A stretch of 64,000 bases of DNA from Nemertoderma westbladi (GCA_032718475.1 JAUCBJ010001486.1:32458-96457); one strand, 5' to 3'. Shown: positions 22,134-33,507, counted from the first letter of the stretch. Notes: generated from the sequence alone by a model not told the origin. Numbers and translations are program-made.

Positions 22134-23126
22134 TTATGTAACTGAGTTGGTAATTACAGGACTAATGACGTAATGGCCTCTTTGCAACTGAGAGATATAG
22201 ACCTTGCACTTAACCCCGTCAGTTCGTTTAACCCAAACCTCATTGCCGTTTATAAGAGTTATATAACCTTCTATCATCCGTTCCCGTGAGTCTGCCGGTT
22301 CCACAACCACTTGCGTTCCTCGCGAGAAGCAACGGCCGCGGTAGTACAGCCGTCCGTCTACCGCGCGGATCCGATACGGAGTCGGTTTGTACGAAGCGAC
22401 TCGATGCGGAGTCGGTTTGTACGAGGCGACTCGATGCGGAGTCGGTTTGGTACACCGCGCACGCGATATCGCGGCCCAGTCTTCCATTATCTCGCGTTCC
22501 CGGAGCATATAGACGAGATACGGTCCGGAGACAACGACCGGACTCCGGTCTCGTTTAGCCGGACGAGAGAAGCGACGGGGGCGATGGTACTCCGAGTACT
22601 GCGTGGAAAGTTCCGCGCGTTGCCGTTCCGCTTCCAGGGATCGCATCGAGCGTTCCACATCGCCGCGTAGAAAGTCGGCTAGAGCCGCTTTCTCGGAGGA
22701 CAACGTTTGCAACGAGGATTGTAAGTCACAGTCGTAGTTCTTTGAAACCGACTCGATCTGCAACTCGCGGGTAATTTGGCCAATTTCTTTACGAATATTC
22801 CAGGATTGTTCCAAACGATCGCGTTGTAGTTGGAATTCCGCAGCCGTTCCATCCTTCACCTTTACTATCTGCAGTTCCACTTGCTTCAACCGTTCTCTAT
22901 ACAGCTGCTCCTTAAGGTTTTCGAACTGTTTATCCAACTGCTCGAGTTCCTTCACGACGCATTGTCTCCGGATCTCGTATTCGTCCTCATCCACTTCCGA
23001 CGAACTAATAATCGAATCTTCCTCTTCCGATGACGATTTTCCCGAACCCTCTTTAGTTTTGCGTTTTCGTTTGGATCGTGTTTGCCGAACGTTTTGCTGT
23101 TCTTCTATCAATAAATCGCTTGCCAT
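22134..23126 (-). CDS. BRMS1/Sds3-family protein (Sin3-HDAC corepressor subunit)
   Basis: 330 residues from MASDLLIEEQQ, uninterrupted, with no intron. The order matches BRMS1/BRMS1L: a basic N-terminus (RSKRKRKTKE), an acidic Ser stretch (SSSEEEDSIISSSEVDEDE), and the Sds3-like coiled coil (LEQLDKQFENLKEQLYRERL ... QLQRDRLEQSWNIRKEIGQI). Then come the signature PVVVSGPYLVYMLRER and the C-terminal module (DGRLYYRGRCFSRGTQVVV ... EVWVKRTDGVKCKVYISQLQ). Length fits BRMS1L (about 320 aa). Family members bridge Sin3 and histone deacetylases in the nucleus. Oddities are the lack of introns and a 10-residue tandem repeat (KPTPHRVASY) in the spacer, from a 30-bp repeat. The ATG at 23126 is preferred because upstream in-frame sequence looks non-coding. 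It may be a functional retrogene or a gene with an upstream non-coding exon. Confidence 0.85.
   Translation of the reverse strand: MASDLLIEEQQNVRQTRSKRKRKTKEGSGKSSSEEEDSIISSSEVDEDEYEIRRQCVVKELEQLDKQFENLKEQLYRERLKQVELQIVKVKDGTAAEFQLQRDRLEQSWNIRKEIGQITRELQIESVSKNYDCDLQSSLQTLSSEKAALADFLRGDVERSMRSLEAERQRAELSTQYSEYHRPRRFSRPAKRDRSPVVVSGPYLVYMLREREIMEDWAAISRARCTKPTPHRVASYKPTPHRVASYKPTPYRIRAVDGRLYYRGRCFSRGTQVVVEPADSRERMIEGYITLINGNEVWVKRTDGVKCKVYISQLQRGHYVISPVITNSVT
22371..22450. repeat. 30-bp in-frame tandem repeat in the BRMS1-like gene
   Basis: Units at 22371-22400, 22401-22430 and 22431-22450 (partial) share (T/C)CGAT(A/G)CGGAGTCGGTTTG. They encode KPTPHRVASY-type repeats and keep the frame. Confidence 0.9.
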
Positions 23127-23239
23127 ACTGCAATTATGTCTTACGTACTGCAGTAGGCCAGTAGGCCTACAGATGTACAGTACAGTACAGTACCGGCAGA
23201 CCGGCAACAATACTGCCTGAAAACATTAGTGACAGCACT

Positions 23240-23310
23240 AACAGACTAACTGATCTGCTAAAGCCAATAGGAAAACAGTATTTAATCATCCAATCGTAGC
23301 GCATTTGTTC
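23240..23310 (-). promoter_or_regulatory. Possible CCAAT-type promoter of the BRMS1-like gene
   Basis: About 120-180 bp upstream of the ATG, on the gene's strand, two ATTGG (inverted CCAAT) boxes occur (in ACGATTGGATG and CCTATTGGCTT). There is no clear TATA box at a fixed distance. This is an inference from motif content only. Confidence 0.3.
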
Positions 23311-24632
23311 CACTAATGGCTCCGCCCTCCCATCAACCTTCATCTATATTTAACGTTATTGCAGTCTAATCCCGTAGTCTATGATACACCTCAATACCGA
23401 TTTATTTTAAAACATTTCGATTATTGGATGAACCCCGCCTGAGACCCATACACTAACCCTGTTGCTGTTAGAAGAAATGGCACTGTCCAAAATGGTTTGT
23501 AGAACTAAACTGGGAAGATTTTTAAAAATGACATCTAATTTTGTCGAATTAAAAGCCGGGATTATTTTAAAATTATTATTAATATTATTACACTCTATTA
23601 AAATTGTTCTATAAATAGGCTATACATAATTCAAGTTTAAAATGTAAAAAAAATGGACCTTGATACGTAAACACTTCAAAATAAAACAGAAATAAAAATA
23701 AAAACGGCTCGTGGTAGACCAAATACACAAAATCATAATAAAAAATAATCTATACCCCCCCAGCGGGGGGAATTGTTTTATAACTGGTTCATAAAAAATG
23801 GTAAAAAAATTAGTAAATAGTTTTATTAAATAATTTTTATATTTTTTTTAATTTAAATTTGTTGTTTTAAATAAAATTGTATTTAATGAAAATGAATGAA
23901 TATTTAATGAATTTATTTAATTTTAATTTGGTTTTTTATTTCATTTCGCTCTGTGTTATCATCATGCCCGACCTTTTAACCCCATTTTACTGAGTGCTGT
24001 TTATTTTTTTTAGAAAGCCCCACTCGTTTACAGTCGATTAATTGTATTACTTGTATTGTACATGTTTTAAAATAGTCGGCCTAGGCCTATAGTATAATAC
24101 AATGAGATATGTGTTTGATACTACCAATTATATCTCATTTTCAATAATCGTCATTCATTCATCCATTCCTTAAATATTATTGTAAACTTAACACTCACTA
24201 CAACGCAGTCAATATTAATAAATCTGGCCGGATCTTACCACAACCAATAACAAGCCAATCTATTAGCTTGACCGAAGACTCTAACATAAATTGCTATGAC
24301 CAGCGGAGTCTGTTGCCTACCTCTTTATGGCAGCCGCTTACCACTTTGTGGATGCCGCCTTGCCACTACGACAAACAATGGTATTCATTGGCTTGCCCTA
24401 ACATCAATTAACTTGGCCGCCATTGAAGTGTACTTGCGTACTGTACTAGCTTGTCGTCATAAAGTCTGTATACGGCTGCTCCACTGGTTATCTCAATGTC
24501 ATGCTGATAGGTTACGTAACAGCCTAACTTTCCTTCTTGTTTGGCAGATTAGTTTAGACACCCATATGATGAGTATTTGATTGGCTGTGGCAGATCTGTT
24601 GATGCTGAAACGGCTGAAACGGCTGACACTCA
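23311..24632. other. AT-rich intergenic stretch
   Basis: No recognisable gene. It has long A/T-rich tracts (23540-24000). A 94-codon frame at 24296-24580 is more GC-rich but shows no recognised domain. Confidence 0.45.
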
Positions 24633-25750
24633 ATTTTTTCACCAATTTCAAATTTGTGTAAAAAGACTTTATTCGTAATTTTTCGACTCATGTAAAGTAA
24701 TACCAGACTTTTTGCTGTTATATTTCACTTTGTAGTATAAAGTACTATACATGCACATGTGAAGAATACCAGGTTTTGACACTCAGCCGATTGTCAGACC
24801 AACAGCTGTGCAGAGGCTTTATTCAAATATTTTGCGAGTAAACGCTTTATTGCTGAGCTTAACTACAGATCCCCGTAGCTACCGGACGGTTTCTGAAAGC
24901 CACAGCCCCACAAGAGAGATTTTCTTCTAAAGAAGCTCGGTAATCGAATAGACATAAAATTATAAGACTATTATTCTGTTTTAAAATGTACGCGGAATGC
25001 ACCGACCGATCTTTATTACTAGTTTTCCGTTTAGCGAAATAGAACTCTGTCCGAAAGGTTGAGTTTTACACGAGTTTGTAAGTTTTACTGCCAACATGTG
25101 GAAAATTCAACACACGAATAGGGGAGAATATCTTAATTTCAGATAGCGGTGCAATTTGATCGCAAGTGAATAAGTGATCTTCATCGCAAATTGACCGCAA
25201 ATAAAATAAAACTTTCGTTTATTGTTTTGGTTAGAAAACGCAACCTCTGCTCCTTTCCCTTAATGTTTTAAATTAAATGGTTTACTAGGTTACATCCACT
25301 AAAACACATAGTTGGTGTTTGCGGTTATTTTGCACCGTTGACCAGTTGACTCCTAAATTTTGCTAAATACAATGAATGGAAAGGCGTTGGAGCTCATGTT
25401 TTATTTTAAAATATATCACCAAGTGTTATCACTGGATACGTAAACGTACACACCAACTAACACTTTATTGTATTGTTCAATTAAGTACCGTACAGTTTAA
25501 ATTTTAAAAAATTCGTCTTTTTTCAATTATCCAGGTATTCGTATAGGTACTCATTGTTCATTGTTTTGGTTGGATTCAGCTCTTCTGAAACCTGGGTTTT
25601 TAGTTAAAACCTGGTATTCTTCACATGTGCATGTATAGTACTTTATACTACAAAGTGAAATATAACAGCAAAAAGTCTGGTATTACTTTACATGAGTCGA
25701 AAAATTACGAATAAAGTCTTTTTACACAAATTTGAAATTGGTGAAAAAAT
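24633..25750. mobile_element. Foldback element with about 148-bp inverted terminal repeats
   Basis: Arms 24633-24781 and 25602-25750 are nearly perfect reverse complements. The outer end is ATTTTTTCACCAATTTCAAA; the inner end contains CACATGTGAAGAATACCAGG. The central 820 bp has no long frame, so the element is non-autonomous. I see no target-site duplication. Confidence 0.85.
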
Positions 25751-26049
25751 GTTATTGAAATTGTTCATCATGAGTTTTACTCATTTGATAGAATATTAGT
25801 AAAACTCTAATTTATCGAATAAAACTAATTGTAATTTTAATGAATAAATTAAACATTAAACAAAAAAAATCACCTTAACGTACGTAAAGTATTGGCACCT
25901 GTTTTTAGACTCACCAAAAACAGTTGAGGAACTTATTCCTGTTATTATTTTTATTTCTATCATGAACTACATTATAGACCACTGTATAGTTATACAATTT
26001 TTGAGATAGGGCCTACCATTGCATTACTTTGTTTTTTTTTGTTGTTGTT

Positions 26050-26076
26050 GGGGGGGGGGGGGGGGGGGGGGGGGGG
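26050..26076 (+). repeat. Poly-G tract, 27 bases
   Basis: An uninterrupted run of G after (GTT)n. It could form a G-quadruplex and its exact length may be uncertain in an assembly. Confidence 0.9.
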
Positions 26077-26372
26077 CATCTACCTATTATAGTATTTGGG
26101 CGAAAACTATCCCGAAATCGGGATCCCGAGAGTAATAATTCCGATCCCGGAAATCCCGAAAAGTTTGATCCCTTTAAACACTATATTAATATTAATAATA
26201 TTCTAGCGTTTTGAGAACAGCATCGAATACATACCATACACACACATTAAGCACTATTTCAAAACTTTAAAATTCACATACAATTGAATAAACAGATAAA
26301 ACACTATGTTTATAAAAATAATGTTATATATATGGATAGGCTGATAGGGCTATTACTTAACACTTACAGTTA

Positions 26373-26696
26373 CTCTGGAGTCCCGAATAAACGTGGTGGG
26401 TGAAAAATTTTGAAAATGTATACCTACTTACTTAACATACAGTATAGGCGTACAGGTACAGTAGTAGTATTAACGGCTACCGTATACTCGCACTTGGTAC
26501 ACGGTTTTGTTTTGTTTTCTTTTACTTTCAACTCTCAATTATTATGAGAACAAACGTTTATTTACTCATAATAAAAAATGTACTTAATTTTATAGAAACA
26601 AATAATAGTCGGGGTGTCTGGAATAAGATAATTGTGGGTGGATTTTTTTTTCAAAAATTATTAGCCGTGTCGCCCCGTCTATTCGGGACTCCAGAG
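26373..26696. mobile_element. Tc1/mariner-type MITE
   Basis: The 324-bp element has termini CTCTGGAGTCCCGAATA and its exact reverse complement, flanked on both sides by TA (26371-26372 and 26697-26698), the hallmark target of Tc1/mariner. It has no transposase. It lies 45 bp after the C2H2 gene's stop codon and so may be part of its 3' UTR. Confidence 0.75.
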
Positions 26697-26741
26697 TACA
26701 CACGAGTAACATTGAATAATAATAGTTTTACAGATCAACTA

Positions 26742-27887
26742 TCACATTTTATTTTGTCGTTGTTTCAGATCCCGCCTTCGTTTATTCTTTTTATACTTTT
26801 TAGATTTAGTCCGGTAAAAACCTGTTCCCATTCCACTCTCGTATAGTTTCAATTGAGAACGACTTGTTATCCCCAAATGAAAACGATTCACGTGCTCCTT
26901 GAGATGCCTATTCTTTCGGAAAGCTAAACTGCACTCCTGACACTTAAACAGCGAAACGCCGTGCTCGGATTTAGTGTGTATGATGAGGGAAGCTACGTTA
27001 GCGAGGGTAGCTTTACAAATGGAGCATTTCTTCTGCGGATGTTTCATATTATTATGATCATCCAAGGATCGACTCGACTTAAACACCATTCGACAGAGTT
27101 CGCAACGGAAGATATGTGTCCTCTGAAGATGCTTGTAATATCGCAATCTCTTAAAGAAAGATTTACCGCAATAAGGACAATTATTGTCGACACGCCTGTG
27201 TTGCTTGTTGACATGGGTTTTCCGTGTGTTTCGAGTCTTGAACACCAAGCAACACCCATCGTAGGGGCACTGGAATCCACCAAACTTCGTATGAATTTGT
27301 TTAATATGATTACTTAAGTATTGACGGTTGGGTCCCTTAACATCGCAGTATGGACATTGAAATTGCTTGTGTTTCTTAGTATTATGCTGTGCAGAGCCAA
27401 CAACAGATGCACTAGGGACAGCAGATGCCGTTGCATCAGTTGTAATCGGTAACGGTACTTCGTGGTCCTTCTTTACAAAACTATCAACACCGTGATATTC
27501 AATCTCTTCATCTTCACTACATGAACTATCGAAATCAATTTCTTCATAAAATTCATCGTCTATATCAGATTCACCTTCGTCGGTCTCATTAAATTCAGCC
27601 AATGTTGTTACACTTAGAACCTTTAAACTTTCACTTTTGTTGGGTAGGCCAACTTTTGTTTCTCCAACAACTTTCAAATTGCTGCTTCCAGCTACCGGTA
27701 CTGGTACAAGAGATTCTATATTAGTAGTAGGTCTATTAGGTTCGAGGATGTCACTTATTGGTTCTTCCTGAAGGTTTTTCGTTTTGTTTGCGTAAACGTT
27801 TTGTACCCCATCAAGCTCTAGTGGTATTTTGCCTTCCCCTTTACTGTCTATAATCGTTGATGTTCCGCGATTTCCTGCTCCTTCCAT
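26742..27887 (-). CDS. Six-finger C2H2 zinc-finger protein
   Basis: 381 residues from MEGAGNRGTST, intronless and uninterrupted. The N-terminal half is low-complexity and acidic (DEGESDIDDEFYEEIDFDSS, SCSEDEEIEYHG), as in many transcriptional regulators. Six C2H2 fingers follow: CPYC...HIKQIH, CPYDGCC...HVNKQH (wider first loop), CPYC...HLQRTH, CELC...HNNMKH, CSIC...HTKSEH and CQEC...HVNRFH. The C-terminus is very basic (KSKKYKKNKRRRDLKQRQNK), a likely nuclear localisation signal. It is probably a nuclear DNA-binding factor; the target is unknown. The linkers are not the TGEKP type. The ATG at 27887 is chosen because the longer frame upstream begins only with a TTG. Its 5' flank is duplicated in inverted form at 31878-32105. 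Confidence 0.85.
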   Translation of the reverse strand: MEGAGNRGTSTIIDSKGEGKIPLELDGVQNVYANKTKNLQEEPISDILEPNRPTTNIESLVPVPVAGSSNLKVVGETKVGLPNKSESLKVLSVTTLAEFNETDEGESDIDDEFYEEIDFDSSCSEDEEIEYHGVDSFVKKDHEVPLPITTDATASAVPSASVVGSAQHNTKKHKQFQCPYCDVKGPNRQYLSNHIKQIHTKFGGFQCPYDGCCLVFKTRNTRKTHVNKQHRRVDNNCPYCGKSFFKRLRYYKHLQRTHIFRCELCRMVFKSSRSLDDHNNMKHPQKKCSICKATLANVASLIIHTKSEHGVSLFKCQECSLAFRKNRHLKEHVNRFHLGITSRSQLKLYESGMGTGFYRTKSKKYKKNKRRRDLKQRQNKM

Positions 27888-27929
27888 TGTTTGTAAATCG
27901 ACGTACTTTAGGTACCGACACTTTAGGCT

Positions 27930-28105
27930 ATAATCCAAGGACTACTGAAGCAAGGACTGGCACACAGTAAATCCAGACTTCACTAGCAAAGGCGATGTTG
28001 TTTTTGTTACTGGTAACAAGTTTGAATGATAAACATACACATTCTGGGGTAAAAAATTATGGAGAATCTATTTATGGTATTAGTTTTTCAATTATCTGTT
28101 GCTTT
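27930..28105 (-). promoter_or_regulatory. 5' flank of the C2H2 gene (duplicated elsewhere)
   Basis: The sequence is conserved in inverted orientation at 31878-32105. Shared blocks include CCCAGAATGTGTATGTTTAT, GAAGTCTGGATTTACTGTGT and GCCAGTCC(...)TTGCTTCAG. The conserved part ends just before the coding start. Promoter function is inferred from position only. Confidence 0.4.
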
Positions 28106-29806
28106 CATGAATTATTTTCTATATTTTTGTGTTTATAAATTATGTAGTCCCTTTCGTTATACTGTTGTCCTTTTGATTTCCTTCGTTATCAGGTGCCGTT
28201 ATTTAGTTTCTATGTATTATTTTATTTTGTTTATCCCTTTACTGCATGAATTATAGATGCTCCGAAGAAAAAAAATATTTTTAAATTACAATAAAAATAA
28301 TACAAAATACAATACTAAAAATTTGGAAATTTTTTTTAAAAATATATACTAGCACTTTTTGCACCACTGTTGCACTAGTGCAACATCATGCATAAAGGGG
28401 ATATAAATATACATAATATTTGGCGAATTGTAAAGATGATTGTTTTCTTGATTCTTGTGTTGTATGGTTTTATGAGGGTTATGAATTCCATGGAATATAT
28501 AAAAATGGCATGAGACATCTCAAACTTCTATATTTCAGCGGTAGGTCGAAAATTTGGTGGCAGACCAATTTTTGAAAATCCTTGCAATAGATGAATTGAT
28601 TATAAGATATTGTTTCATATTGTTTAACATATTGCGTTATACTGGTTTATGGCGATTCTGAAAGTAATGAAATTAATAAAAATGACACTAGACATCTCAA
28701 ACTTGTATTTTTCGGTGGTGGGTGGAAAATTTGGTGCCAGCACCAATTCTTGAAAATACTTGCAATAGATAAATTGATTGTGACATCTTGGGGTCACTAG
28801 ACATCTCAAAATCGCATTTTTTGGCGGTGGGTGTAAAATTTGGTGCCCGGCACCAAATTTTGAAAATATATACAATAGTAATTGTTGTGCGACATATTGT
28901 TTCCCTGCATTATACGATTCATAAGGGTTCTAAATTAGAAAAATAAATGTTAATTTTTATGAATTTAGAATGCATTATTTTATTCTAGAAATTATATTGC
29001 ATATAACAATATTTGCATAGGCCTGCCTATTATTGCATAAATATTGCATTGCACGAGTTTTCTATTTTTTGTGGAAATCTAAGAAATAGTTTTTACTTTT
29101 CAAGTACCACTTCTTATCTTTCACTATTTTCAGTGTCACGTCTTTACTTTTCAGTAAGTAAGTAAGTTTTAATTATCACTAATAATAGTGAATGAATGTC
29201 TGTCAATATATCTAGTAACAAGAAAGCACAAAACCATGATAAGATTTTTGCTGTGGGGGTTTTCCTGGTCGCTGATTTCATTACTGAGGTCAGTTTTCAC
29301 TTTTAATGAAATCTAGTGTGTATGTATGTCTGTCTGTCGGTCTTTCAGACTATCCGACTATCTGCCTGTCAAATATAAGAAAAAGGCACACCATTTAGCT
29401 AAAAGTTTAGCTATAGGGGTTTCCCTGGTCGCAGAATTCATTTCGAGTGTCAATTTTAACATTTGATGACTTCCAAATTGTCTGTTTGGCTGTCAGACTG
29501 TCGGTTATATTTTGACAGACAGACTGACAGGCATACAGACAGAACCGACAGGCCAAATTTGATTATGACATCAGAAATGAAGTCACCGACCACGAAAACC
29601 CTTACAGGGAATTTTTTAGACAGATAGTATGCTTTTTATTGACGGACAGACATACTGACGGACAAACCGACAGTAAAACGGACAGGCAGCCATATCTCGA
29701 GAAGTAAGACAGATCTTGCTAAACGGTTTTCAAATTTGGAATCTTGATAAAAATCTGCTCTAGATGAAATAAAAAAAATTTTGCAAAAAATTATTGAAGT
29801 AGCGCT

Positions 29807-29838
<32 letters not shown>

Positions 29839-31877
29839 TTATTGAAATTAAAGTCAATTCCGATGAGGCCATATCTTAGATGTAATAGACATACAGTAGA
29901 CACCCAAATTTAACTCTATATAAATGACCTAAATGTATAAAATCAACCGAAATTTCTGAAAAATCAGCAGAACGAATTTTGTGCCTTCCTGCATGATGTT
30001 GCATTTGTGCAACGGTCAGTTTTTCAGGTCTGCACGCCTCTAACAGATATTATATGGAAAGTTAAGGTTATTTTATGAAAAAATACATATTTTATTATTA
30101 TTATAGTAACTATATTATTGTAGTAACTTTCTACAGGAAGATAACTTTGTTGAAATTCAGGAAATTTACAATTAAGGATATACAATATTTGAATTACATC
30201 ACTGAATTACCAGCTGGACTAAATATGTCAAGTGACCAATCAAATGAAAGCTTAATATACCCTCTTTCTCACTGCTTGATCCTCATTGGCTGTTTTCCTA
30301 CTTAGGAGAAATAAGAACAGGAAATGTTAGTATACCAGTGCAACACTATGCAGCAAAGGGTTAAAGATGCACAACAAATTTCATTGATTTATAATTACTT
30401 AATAGGCCTATTATTATTTAGGTATTTTATATTATCACTTTATATAATAAATACTGTACTTTTTATTACTATCAGGTACTTATTACAGTATTATGTTATT
30501 ACATTATTATTTATTATTACGATTGCCGACCAAATATTCCCCACTCTCAGAAAACACATCAATGGTACTGATGGGCTCTTCATTAATTAAATAGATTAAG
30601 TAATAACTTTGATTTTGAAATGGAAATTTTGAATGTGCCCTCTTAAAGTGAGGCACGAAAAAACAAGTAGTGGAAATATGTAATGAAAAATCACGACAAA
30701 ATCAAATTGATTTTATGACCATGTGGGTTTTTTGGGATGCTGATCACGAATATGAAACTGAAATTTATTATACCTTTTCAATTAGAGCATTTTTGGATAT
30801 GTGTCAATGTGCGGCACGACAAATACATGTTAGCACAAATTTGATAATCAAAAATCATTTCCAAATCAATTTGATTTTAAGACATTATGGGTTGTCTGTG
30901 ACGCTGACTACGAATATGACACTCAGAAATATCGTATTATCCAACCAAGTTCACTTTTCTTCCCCTGGGGGACAAAAATAGCACCAAAAATGATGGTTAT
31001 ATTGCCAGAAAGTATTTTTTATATGTTCTGACGTGATCAGCGACCTCGAAAACCCTTATACCATCGAAATTATAATTTTTGAGCCAAGATCCAAAAAATT
31101 TCAAAATGACCCCTCCCCCGGGCCAATTACGTTGTAAAATCGCCCAGGACAGATAAAGAGATAGTGTTAATGGATAGCCTTGGATTGCGACCATCTGACC
31201 ATGCATATATAATCAACCTTTGTTGAGTATGTCTTTGAACAATGTACTTCAAGTTGGCGAGTCATAAACACCAAATGACTCTGGTGTTTCGAATTCCCAG
31301 AGTCAACGACCTTCCAAATAAGTGAATCCGGTCCTGGAGACTGGAGGTACCCTATAGCGGCGACCATAGCTATTGCGACCAACGGAACAGTTGGTTAAAA
31401 TATATTTGGTCCCAGGCAATGACGCAACGACAAACGATCACCATCGGAATTGTCTACGGAAACATAAATATCGGAACATAGTCTGATAGTACAGTAGTAG
31501 TGCCATCAAGTGAATGTTTACATGATCGATGTATTTTTCCTCAAAGAAAAGTGTGAGAAAGAAAAGATGAGTTCCAACTCAAGGGTTTGCCTTTTAATAA
31601 AAACGTCCATCGATACTGCAGTGCATGGAAGATCGTGCACCCAGGAGTAGATCCCAGCATCACGTTCCACGAACCCAGCTACCAAGTCCAGAAGTCCTTC
31701 GAGTTCAAGGAGCCAATCTATCGTTCTTCGACAGGGGGAGTTTGACGTGGCATCGGAGGTGCTCGCAGTATACAGGTTCCAGGTCGATGGTACCGTACTT
31801 CGGGAAAATCATTTGGTGTAACAGTTGGTTGCATCGACAGATCGACCCAACCGGCTACCTTGATGCAGTGATACCGG
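28106..31877. other. AT-rich stretch with degenerate tandem and inverted repeats
   Basis: No recognised gene. Contents: three diverged copies of a unit of about 110-180 bp (28499-28900, each with GACATCTCAAA, AAAATTTGGTG and ACCAATT/ACCAAAT TTTGAAAAT); degenerate repeats with GTCTGTCTGTCGG and their complements (29200-29620); and a weak two-copy repeat with ACGAATATGAAACTG/ACGAATATGACACTC (30715-30925). About 31625-31900 is GC-richer and partly open in two overlapping frames (for example PGVDPSITFHEPSYQVQK), possibly a gene remnant, but I cannot name it. Confidence 0.5.
29808..29838 (+). repeat. Poly-C tract, 31 bases
   Basis: An uninterrupted run of C; the reverse strand could form a G-quadruplex. 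Confidence 0.9.
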
Positions 31878-32105
31878 TACATGAAAGAATAGGTAATTGA
31901 AAAACTAAAACCAGAAATAGATTCTACATATTTTTTTTACCCCAGAATGTGTATGTTTATCATTCACACTGGTTAGGTTACCGGTAACATAAACAACATG
32001 GCCTTCGCTAGCGAAGTCTGGATTTACTGTGTGCCAGTCCAGCAGTCCTTGCTTCAGCAATCAGTAGTCCTTGCTATAATCTGATATACAACAGTACTGC
32101 AATAA
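31878..32105 (+). repeat. Inverted copy of the C2H2 gene 5' flank
   Basis: About 230 bp matches the minus strand of 27930-28105 at moderately high identity with small indels (for example TTCAGCAATCAGTAGTCC against TTCAGTAGTCC). Homology stops before the coding start, so no second zinc-finger gene follows. It could be a relic of an inverted duplication or a captured promoter. Confidence 0.8.
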
Positions 32106-32199
32106 TAATCAATAGCAAATGCTGAAATGGCTGAGTGGTGCTTAGATCGTGGCTTTTCCAGTTAACATTATTCCATGTTGTAGGCCTATAAAACACGAA

Positions 32200-32715
32200 G
32201 TGGGGACTTCGCGCAGCACGAAGTTGGCGAAGCCTTAGCGAATTGACACTGTTAGGGGGTGGGTCAATTTATGCAAATAGTTGTCGTTGTCACGTTGGCC
32301 CTCTAGCGGCAGACTGGAGAACTGCAGATGGATTCGCCTCCTTTGAAAGTCACAGCTAATGGTCTAATACATATCTGCCAAGTTTCAGCTTAAACGGATT
32401 AAAAGCAAAGAAATGGGAGGGCATTTAATGTTTAGACATGTGGCCCTCTAGCGGGAGACCATTGCACTGATGGTGTGATGGCGATGATGGTGATGGTGAC
32501 TTTTGCTCATATTGATACCTACAAATTTTCAACTTGGCAGCTTTAAATCCGACAAAGTTATTAGCATGTCAAAATCGTAACGACGACGACGACGACAACG
32601 ACGACGACGACGACAACGACGACGACGACGACGACGACAACTATTTGCATAAATTGACCCACCCCCTAACAGTGTCAATTCGCTAAGGCTCCGCCAACTT
32701 CGTGGCTCGCCCCAC
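32200..32715. mobile_element. Inverted-repeat element, GTGGGG...CCCCAC family, copy 2
   Basis: The terminal inverted repeats are about 90 bp (32200-32291 and 32628-32715). They run from GTGGGGACTTCGCGCAGCAC through TGACACTGTTAGGGGGTGGG to TTATGCAAATAG, and the complement returns at the right end. The inner part includes a (GAC)n microsatellite (32580-32640) and no transposase. Its outer ends match the element at 1011-3074. Confidence 0.85.
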
Positions 32716-33149
32716 AAGTAATGTGGTTGGAGAAAGCTGCTTCTAAGCAGCAACCAATCACGTTAATCCTGTTTAACACAGAGTCAATGGGAATGGAATA
32801 TTGCTAACAAGAATAAAGTTCAAGGTTACCATTATTCCATATCTCAGTATCTGTAGGCCTATTCACTATTATGCATTCACTACTCAGTATCTGTACGCCC
32901 TACCCTACCCTTGCTGATGAGCTTGTCTGTTACATTATCTGTTGTACTTATAGGAATGTTAAACTGTTAAACGGGTAGTTGAATCTGTGGAACTCAAACT
33001 CAGCCGCGCCATCCCTGATCCCCAATCTATTTCGTATTTCTGTATTTGCAGTTGATGATGAGCAGAGAGCCAGTAAACGGTCAACACAAAACGTAGACCA
33101 CCAACCACGGTTTGCCAAACCCAAACCCCACAAAAAGACCAGAAGAATA

Positions 33150-33507
33150 AGTGAAGACTTAGTGAATATAAGAATTAGTGAAGAAGCTGTCCAGCACTGT
33201 TCTTTTTGTTACACGCGTGTTTGGAATGCTACATACGTGGTACATAGTGCGGGTCCCCTTCGCGCCCTGATTATGAAACATCGGAATTCCGTCCATAATG
33301 CTAATCGTAAATAATCAAATTGGAGAACATTTTTTAGACGCACACCCTGGCCAAAGTAGTGAACCACACCCCTTTAGCATCAAACTTCGTTTTAAATGCA
33401 AAGATTGGACTGACAGGAAAATCACTGAAAGGTTTTTAATTACTCACGAACACCCCACACTCAATAGACAGTATAATATTCCACATACCGGTAATAAAGG
33501 ATGGTAA
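33150..33507 (+). pseudogene. Degenerate GIY-YIG-like nuclease remnant
   Basis: Two overlapping frames (ending 33314 and starting 33298) fit the C-terminal half of a GIY-YIG endonuclease as found in Penelope-like and related retroelements: PLRALIMKHRNSVHNANRK, then after a frameshift IGEHFLDAHPG ... KCKDWTDRKITERFLI and HEHPTLNRQ. The GIY-YIG motif itself is not preserved. It is tentative because similarity is to a general pattern. Confidence 0.35.

Noticed and set aside
28059-28256. Small hydrophobic plus-strand protein (65 codons) opposite the C2H2 promoter
   Set aside because: Hydrophobicity follows from T-rich DNA, the inverted duplicate at 31878-32105 does not keep the frame, and no homology is recognised.
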